Shown here: one piece after another, positions 56,698-64,000 of the stretch
Numbering within the stretch: position 1 is the stretch's first letter
Layout: each line of letters starts with the position of its first letter
The notes under the pieces: generated by a model
Databases searched by the model: none
What the model was told of the DNA's origin: nothing
Seen by the model: only the letters and a program-made list of their open reading frames with translations
Position numbers and translations under genes: made by a program
Assembly: GCA_947683625.1 (NCBI GenBank)
Contig: CANTUR010000153.1
Span: 1,976,001-2,040,000 of the forward strand
Length of the DNA stretch: 64,000 nt
Direction of reading: 5' to 3'
Source of the DNA: Mallotus nudiflorus
Lineage: Eukaryota > Streptophyta > Magnoliopsida > Malpighiales > Euphorbiaceae

Positions 56698-57439
56698 GTA
56701 ACTCAATCACTGGTTGATTTAAATTTTGAATACTTTTAACCATCTTTCATGAAGATGATAGTGTAATTGATTAAAGTAGTTTGATAATATAAATTTGATT
56801 ATGATTCTTAAGCCAGATTTTTATGTAATTTTATAAGAACCAATTGAATTTATCTACAATAGAAAAGTAAGCAAAACAATTTATGTAAAAGTAAGCTCTT
56901 AGATTTTGAAGTTTGGTCTTTATATCTTGGAGCCTCAATTTTAATTCAAAGTGATAAGCCAAATAAACTTCATGTCTATTTGATGCCCTAAAGGAAATTC
57001 TGACTGCTATAAAATCTAAAGAGCTTGGCAATGGCATAGCTGATTCATCTTCACTTGGTGAATCGCTCCATTGTTGTGTCAATGTCTTAACAATTTAAAC
57101 ATTCTTATGTAATCTAACAAGAAAAATATCCCAATAAAATTCTCTTTGGTATCCATCTGGCCTAAAATTTCTTTTTTTTTTTCAATTTTATTTATATCGA
57201 ATAACAAACAAAAACATCACACTTGAATTGCAAGGAAAAAAGATTAAATTATCATGAGTTAACCACCCAAGGTTTCTAAGAAGCAAAATAAAACAAAACT
57301 TGCAAGGGTCAACCAGCAATATTAAAGATTAGAGCTTTCAAAGTGCTAATCAAATAAGCTAATTTTTATTCAATTAGGGTCATACACACATGTACGAAAA
57401 TAAACATGCATATTGAACATGAAAAAAGAGAGAGAAACT

Positions 57440-57720
57440 TCAAATTGGAGATAAGAAGCTGAAGATATGCATAAAGCAACCATCATCAATACTGTTAATT
57501 GGACATACCGAAAGTCCATTCAAGAAGGTCCAGCTAAAATCCAAAGCAAAGAGACTTCCACAGGTGGCCATAGATTCTGGCAAGCTCCTACTAAAACCAT
57601 TAGATGAAAAATAGAGAAGAGCCAAACACAAATGTGAAGTAATACAAATACTATGGAAAAGGCAATATTATCTTTAAAGAGCATCCAGAAATTTCCCATC
57701 AATTTGGCTTATGCATAAAT
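57440..57720 (-). pseudogene. Possible exon of an unidentified minus-strand gene
   Basis: The minus strand reads LYFSSNGFSRSLPESMATCG and FALDFSWTFLNGLS before a GTATGTCC donor-like site. Weak on its own. It lies on the same strand and downstream of the better fragment at 57,960-58,500. Confidence 0.3.
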
Positions 57721-57959
57721 GGCAATGATAACCTGACTTCTTTCTTCCCATGGTTAAGATAGTGGAAATTTTTAAGATACATGGTTGATTGCACAATCAA
57801 AGATATAAAAGAAAGAAGCGCTATGAATTAGTTGATGATTCTTTTGTTTGGAAAATTTCTTGAACAAAACAGTTAAAAATCTGAAAATGGAAAAAATGCA
57901 ACAGAATTGGGACTTGACTGAACCAATGGTTAATTATCAGTTTGGTGGTTTCTGACTAT

Positions 57960-58500
57960 AATAGATGAAGTTAGTCTAGATCCATATCTTGAAAACTTAT
58001 CTTCATTAACTTTGCGGTTAGTTTGTCCTCTGAGAACCTCCTTTGCATGAAGAAGATCAAATTTACTTGCCAACCACCGTAGAACAATATGTTTACAATC
58101 GTTAACTCTAATTGAGTGCCAAGGTCAACCATGTGCACCATCTAAACTCAAAACTTCAGAAGCTTTTAGTGCAATTCTTGTTGATGCTTCTGATATAGCA
58201 TTTTGACATACTTGGTGACAAGATTCTTTCACAGGATCAATCTTCTCACAGGCAGCAAGAAGCTTAGATGAATTCATAGTGCTCTCAAAGTCATTCACAT
58301 CTTTAACAGGGCTAGTCCCTTTAGTGAGCTTTGACCAATATCAGCAGCACTCGGACACACAAAATTTGCTCAACATCCGAAAGGCTGTTTAAAGTAAGCA
58401 CACTAATCTCTTTATTGGATTGGCCAATAAGCATTTCAAGGGTAACTTCTAACTGTGAACAACATATAACATTAGCCAACAATGGCGTGAAAAAGGCCCT
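57960..58500 (-). pseudogene. Unidentified multi-exon gene relic (helical-repeat-like)
   Basis: Minus strand. The first piece (58,500-58,330, after TTGCAG) is open: LLANVICCSQLEVTLEMLIG, NKEISVLTLNSLSDVEQILC. After a frameshift near 58,325 the second piece reads VKDVNDFESTMNSSKLLAAC, CHQVCQNAISEASTRIALKA, then a TGA at an expected codon, WHSIRVNDCKHIVLRWLASK and LLHAKEVLRGQ. The Leu-rich, helical text looks like ARM/HEAT-type protein, but I do not recognise the family. A single TGA and one frameshift suggest a recent pseudogene. Confidence 0.5.
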
Positions 58501-59490
58501 GCAATTAATTGATGTATTTTCATCAAACTTTCAGCAAGCAGTGAAATTCAACGTATAAAGTCCTAAAAGAAAGAGGTTAGGACCAAGTTCACATTGTGAC
58601 TGAGCATTTCAATTCAATGGCTTAAGAATCCAATAAAATCAAGGTATAAAAGAAGAACCTGATAATTTTGGTATAGAATTGTTTATGAAAGGTTGCAATC
58701 GAGAAGGTGCAAGAATAGGGAGAAATGGCTAAGGACCTGCATTTGGTGAGATCTCAGGAAGAAAATCATCCAGTCATCTGTCAATCAATTTATTAAATAT
58801 TGATCTAATGGATTTGAAACTGCATTCTATTTGCTGATCAGCAAAAACAGGACAATTTTTGGCGCCAAGAGCAACGAAAACAGAACAATTCCAACGGACT
58901 ACATGTCCAAGCCCTCTACTTGTTGTCGTCTTCAACTTCACAAACACCAAGCTGAGAAATTATTGGGTGAATCCAATTCGCCATATACAATTATAAATTC
59001 TTTACTATAAATTTGACATGTAACATAATTTATTAGTATTTATTATGTTTTCAACGTTAAAAGTTAAATATTTAACCATAATTACTTTTACTACATTTGT
59101 GAACCTTTTTTTTAAAGAGTTATAAATTATTTTTTAAAATGTCATATGTTGTGAACTTTTTTTATATAAAATTATGGGTTATTAACCAAAATAATAACAA
59201 GTGATTTAATTTATTAATTTTAAATTAAATTATTTATTTTGGACACATTTTGATAAATATTATTTCTAACATATTAAGTATTAAATATATCTAATTAAAC
59301 TATTTTTTAGCAAATCTAATTAAACTATTTTTAGTTTTAAATTTTTTTTAATATTCAAAATGTTACTCATTTATTAAAAAATATACTAAGGAACAAAAAA
59401 AAGAGAGAAAGAGTTGTTAAAAATATTAGAATAAATGATATATTAGTTCCTTAGTATTTTTTTGGTTCCTTATCCCACTATAAATGATAT
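58501..59490. other. AT-rich intergenic DNA, no gene
   Basis: No supported gene. Short direct words (ATTAAACTATTTTTAG twice near 59,295-59,330; TTAGTTCCTTAGTATTTTTT near 59,440) only. Confidence 0.4.
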
Positions 59491-61286
59491 TGTAGACACC
59501 CAATTTAATCGGCCCATGATAGGGGAAGAACTGTGGATGCTCGGTTTAGCCAGTAATAGAGGCTGATGACGATAAATGTAAAACTTGAATGCAAGAAAGA
59601 AACCCTAAATCTTTTCGAAAATGAGCTCGAGGGTTAGAAACCCATAAACAAGCCCAAAACCCTTTAAAGCCAGTCCAAACTGACTAGGCCTATTAGGCCT
59701 AGTGCAGGGCAGGCCAGAGAGGTGAACACCTCTGTGAAGAAGCGATCGCCTCCATGGTAGCTGTTGAAGAGGTGATCATCTCATTGTAGAGGCACTGCCT
59801 CTACAGTAGCCACTTGCTTCTGCATTAAATGCAGAGATGATCATGGTAGCCAGCTTGGTGGGCTCACCTCCTCTGTAACCTAACCTCTGGTCTGAAAAAG
59901 AAATCTTTAGGAGAAGAAAAAGGCTAGAAAATGCAATAATAAAGGATAGTAGTAGGGGTATGGGCTAGGGGTGTGAATAAAGAGGAAAAAAGAAAGAGAA
60001 AAGGGACTTTTGGCATTTTCATAAAAAAGATTTAGGAAAAAAAGAGTTGCAGAGAAAATAGAGCTCTAGGTTAAGAGGAGAAAAGCCTAAAGGGTTGATT
60101 TGCTTGAGAGAAGGGAAGAAGCTTGCATTCAAAGAGAAGGCCAACATCTCCATTCATTTCTAAGGGCCAACATTTTAAAAGCTCATTCTTCAGTAATTAT
60201 CCCAATTCTTTGCAAGCTTAATTTATAGATTTGCATGTTCCTCTTACTTGATTGCACAATCTCCAGTTTATTCGTTTACTAATTCGTGTATTCACTTTCT
60301 TGTGTATTATTTGTAATGTGTCTTACTGTTACCATAATTCTTTGAGTTTTAGGTATGGTTGTGCATTTAGCTAGCTTTTAATAGTAGATCTTTATTTAAA
60401 TGAAAGGTTTTTCGGTTTGAGAGTCGTCTGAGACTGAGAGGTGATCACTTCTTTACAGAGGTAATGACCACTTTGACAAAGTCTCATATGACTTTGTCTT
60501 TTTTTTTTTTTTTATGTATATTGTATTGTTCTGATGCATGGGTAAGCCTTAACCACTCGAGTCTATTTTATATGATCCCTACAACACCATTCAAATTAAA
60601 AGTTTAACAATCACCTTTTTGGTTTATTCAATAGTTTCTTAAGTTGATTTTTGTGCATTTTTATGTAAAATCTTTATGTATTTTGAGGAACTAACATTTT
60701 TCTGTTGTAGGGATTCATCAGTGATTTTCAATAATCAATTATTTATCCTATTAATTAGTTCTTGAGAGGTTTTGCTTAAATCAAGTAGTTTATTTTCTGT
60801 TAGTTATAATTTTATTTTCACACAAGTGTTATAATACTTAATCCCTTTCCCATTTAATTTGGAATGTATGGTTATAAATTATAATTTTTAGTTTTATTTG
60901 TGGTGAATGTTGGGACTAGTCACATGAATTTAATTAATGTGCAAATCCAGGCCTAATTATAAAATACAACCATTATTTAAAGGAATTTGCAATCCGTGTG
61001 ATAATAAAGAAATCACTGAATAATTAAGGGTAATAAAGTACAAAATGTAAACAAAGGCCAACTACAAGGTTGGGTGGGCATTCAATCACTCGTACCCAGT
61101 TTTCAAACCCAATCTCTGATGATGGCTTATGGGAACCTCCATGGGATCTAGTTGTTGTATAGTGTGTCCCAACATTTATCCGGGTGGTGACTATATCTCC
61201 AAATAGGCTTTATAATCTATTTCCTATTTCCATATAGTGTCATAGTCACCAAACACTAGGGTGCACGCTAAACCCCACCACCTACA
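59491..61286 (+). repeat. 5' LTR of the right-edge gypsy element
   Basis: 1,796 bp. Starts TGTAGACACCCAATTT and ends CCACCACCTACA (5-bp inverted ends TGTAG/CTACA). The border is set by the adjoining primer binding site. The U3 part has a cluster of short palindromes at 59,718-59,835. Confidence 0.8.
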
Positions 61287-61287
61287 G

Positions 61288-61305
61288 TGGTGACTCCACT
61301 GGGGA
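61288..61305 (+). other. Primer binding site of the right-edge gypsy element
   Basis: TGGTGACTCCACTGGGGA, one base after the LTR. Close to the tRNA-Arg type site used by Ogre-like elements (TGGCGACTC...CTGGGGA). 61,306-62,225 is a leader without genes. Confidence 0.7.
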
Positions 61306-62225
61306 TAGAGAAATTGATTCCAAGTATTTTGCAATTTATCATCTTTAATTATTCTATGACTTGTTTTGCATTTTTATTGCATTCACTACACTCTTCGGAC
61401 ACAATAAGCACTTCAGTCCTATTATAACATGATGATAGTCAGTATTTTGCTACCTATATTTCATCTAAACTGAGTGGTGGAATATTTGATTATTATCACT
61501 CATGACACATACTATCCATGTCGCATGGACCCTTGGGTGGGGAAACGTACATGAGTGTATGTTATTGTGGGAGCTTAAACTTACTACCTAAGACTCAAGT
61601 TTGTGTAGTGGCCTAATAATTTTCATTTGGAATTTCCCAACTGTTGTGTTTTATGCCCTTTAATGGGCTTTTAAAATAAAACCCAAGCCTACTATAAATG
61701 GACCTTATCAAGATGAGCCTTTTGTGCCTATTCTCAGCCCATTTCAAAGTAAGCATTATCAAAACGGGCCTATCATACCCATATTGGCCCATTGAAATGG
61801 ATCTTAACAAGGTAAAGCCTTAATGTCATTCTCGACTCATTAAAGGTGGACTTTGGATTTATTTGGAGGATCTATTACTTGTTTGCTCCATTCTGAGAGT
61901 TATCTTGCATATGTTGGTTTTATTATCCCCTATTGATAATTAAAACCTAGGCTAAAAATCCTAGGATAAGATACTTACCATTAAACATGTGTGTGGGAGA
62001 AATAAGGGCAGATGTTATTATTTTTGAAGCTTTGCATTTTTGCATTGTATATATATTAAATGTGCTTACTTGTTTTCTTTTTTTTTTCCTTGAATAATAA
62101 AATGAACATGCATACATGTTATATAGAATTCTAACATATGGTCTTGCAGCAGTATAGATTCTTCAAGCTCATCCAAGTGGGTTCGATCCATTTCTGGTCA
62201 TTTAGTCAGAAGTTTAGAAACATAA

Positions 62226-63300
62226 ATGGCAGGAGATTTTAATCTCAAGGCTTTTAAGGAATAATTGAAAGAGGAGGTGTTCACTAAAAACCCGATCTAT
62301 GATGAGGGAGATGATAGGAGAGATAACTAAGTTAATTAAAAAAATTAGCCAGCACAAACAACCAATCCGATTGATCTTGATGATGAAATTCTAGTGAGAG
62401 AAAGGGAAGGAGATAATATGATAGTATTGTTGGTCCACCAAACCGAAGGAACGTGAATTTGGCTGAGGACGTGGAATAGTCTGAGTGGGCCAAGAATATA
62501 ACCAAAGCTATGAGTCAAATGCAGATAATGATGAAGGAGAAGGGCATGGATGCTCCATTGGATTACACTGATTTGAATATGGATAGAGAAGATGATCCGC
62601 TGCCTCAAAAATTCAAATTCCCCAACATGAAAAAGTATTTTGGAACTTAGGACCACTATTTGCATCTGAATCAATATGTGACTTATATGAAAGCCAATGA
62701 ACTGACTAAGGCTTAAATAATTAAGTAGTTCCCCATGTCATTGGTGGGCGCACCAATCTACTGGTACTATGCTTTGGAAGCCCATGTTCAGTCTAATTGG
62801 AAAGAACTATGTGATGTATTTGTAAAATAATACATCTTTAATGTTCAATTGGAGGTATCTTTGAGGGATTTGTAAAACACCAAGCAAAGGTTTAACAAGT
62901 CCTCTGTTGATTATTTAACTTGTTGGAGAGGAAAAATATCTCAAATGAGGCATAGGCCTGTCGAGTCAGACCAACTAGTGCTGGTAATAGAAAGTTGTGT
63001 TTCAACACTTTCTAAGAAGCTATGGGAATCCAAAATTATGAAGAGTTATATAGATTTGGAGTTTAGAAAGAATCAGACTTGGCCCAGGAAAAAATATTCT
63101 TTAGAGGGAGATATGGGGGCAAAGATAGAACCAATTCAAGCAGTAATGTCCAGATCAATGCCATTAGGCAACCAAACAACAGTCTGTAGATTAACGTTGT
63201 TAGACAACCTTGAAGATTCTCCAATTTGGGGTGGCCCTTATCTAAAGTCCTTGAGAAGTTGATTAAGAAAAACTTATTATGATCCTTGCCTTCATAATAA
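62226..63300 (+). pseudogene. Gag of the right-edge gypsy element
   Basis: From ATG 62226 (MAGDFNLKAFKE): an N-terminal charged part, then the Retrotrans_gag domain in one frame with stops, PNMKKYFGT, HLNQYVTYMKANELTKA, IYWYYALEAHVQSNWKELCD, FNVQLEVSLRDL, NKSSVDYLTCWRGKISQMRH and RPVESDQLVLVIESCVSTLS. The last 105 codons before a stop (62945-63262) are open. Stops are mostly TAA or TAG at CAA/CAG/TGG-like places. Downstream text to 64,000 is a broken Pro/Lys-rich linker. Confidence 0.75.
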
Positions 63301-64000
63301 CCTTTGTTAGGTGCCAATCCAAAATTTTTTTGCAAATTCCATTAAACCATTGGGTATGACACCAATAATTATGCCCATTTGAAGCATGAGATCCAAGACT
63401 TAATCGATGTGGGTAAAATCATGGACCCCGAGACAAGAAAACCAAACACCTAAAATAACCCTTTGCTAATTACTAAAACATGCCACCATCTAACCTACCT
63501 ATTTTAATGATTAACAACGACTTAATAGAAGAGCGAGTCTTGACCTCTTTTATTGACACCATTCTTAATCCACCAAAGCCTGAACCCAAACCAAAAGACC
63601 TAAACTAAAATAAATAATCCATCAAGTTTTCTATGCATATATTGGATATTTGGAGCTTTGATGATGAAGATAAAGTGAAGGTTGATTTGTGGGATGATGA
63701 GCAAGGTAGATTAGGCTGATTTATGAAAAAGGTCGAGGAGAAAGGGTAAGAAGTTAAGATTGCTAAGCCTAAATCAAAAGAGATAAAAAAGACAGGAAAT
63801 GGGAAAGAAGTGATAAAAGATTAGGGAACCATCACTAGTGTTTGGGAGTTACTTATGCATTCCAGGGACCACCGAGAAGCACTGGTTATGGCACTGGATC
63901 ATAAAAAGATCTCCACAAGCTATACTCCTGAGTAGATGGTTAGTTCCTTGACAGTAACCCCCTAAGCCACCATAATGTTTTCTGATGATGATATACCTTT

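Larger units (their letters stand above)
59491..64000 (+). mobile_element. Ty3/gypsy element, 5' part (runs off the right edge)
   Basis: 5' LTR 59491-61286, primer binding site 61288-61305, leader, gag at 62.2-63.3 kb, then a decayed linker towards protease. The gag and primer site suggest a Tat/Ogre-side lineage. Pol lies outside the window, so the lineage is not proven. Confidence 0.75.

Noticed and set aside
62345..63335. Minus-strand ORFs of 109 and 90 codons
   Set aside because: Antisense shadows of the gag region of the right-edge gypsy element.

Overview
The window is AT-rich nuclear DNA of a flowering plant, most likely a eudicot. The evidence is a CC-NB-ARC-LRR resistance-gene relic, relics of a NERD/ZC3H19-type PHD/Plus-3 gene with plant-style introns, and many plant-type LTR retrotransposon lineages (Sirevirus-like copia, and CRM-like, Tekay, Athila/Tat-like gypsy). 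I cannot name the species. I find no intact host gene, no tRNA or rRNA gene and no CRISPR. Almost everything is decayed transposon sequence or pseudogene.

Left third (1-27.2 kb). This starts with the 3' part of a Sirevirus-like element: a decayed plant-transposon ORF, seven polypurine tracts and a long LTR. A tandem array of 0.5-1.0 kb units follows (4.4-16.2 kb). Some units carry a gypsy integrase fragment. A 5.3 kb CRM-like gypsy element is inserted in the array (7,840-13,162) with a clean 5-bp target duplication. Next come a CACTA-type transposase relic, a pol-less Athila-like element (17.7-21.4 kb) between inverted-repeat arms, a second Sirevirus-like LTR fragment, and a 5'-truncated Tekay chromovirus (22.4-27.2 kb).

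Middle (27.2-46.5 kb). A NERD-like pseudogene (27.7-29.4 kb) is followed by a tandem pair of small non-autonomous LTR elements (30,316-33,174). The order is LTR-internal-LTR, a 4-bp junction, then LTR-internal-LTR, and the whole is bounded by one 5-bp duplication. A CNL resistance pseudogene starts at 34,557 and is split between GLPL and RNBS-D by a 9.1 kb Tat-lineage gypsy element (35,822-44,901). That element carries an antisense ORF, a dual RNase H and unequal LTRs. The LRR part of the gene resumes at 44,902.

Right third (46.5-64 kb). Mostly intergenic AT-rich DNA holding a LINE-type RNase H relic, MITE-like elements, a tRNA-like Pol III box pair and ATT microsatellites. A second NERD-like pseudogene (54.8-56.7 kb) is interrupted by a 798-bp TRIM with TSD, PBS and PPT. 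An unidentified minus-strand pseudogene follows (57.4-58.5 kb). The window ends inside a gypsy element whose 1.8 kb LTR starts at 59,491 and whose gag lies at 62.2-63.3 kb.

Most stop codons inside the transposon ORFs sit where CAA, CAG or TGG is expected, and several catalytic Asp codons have become Asn. This is the C-to-T / G-to-A pattern expected of heavily methylated, silenced DNA.
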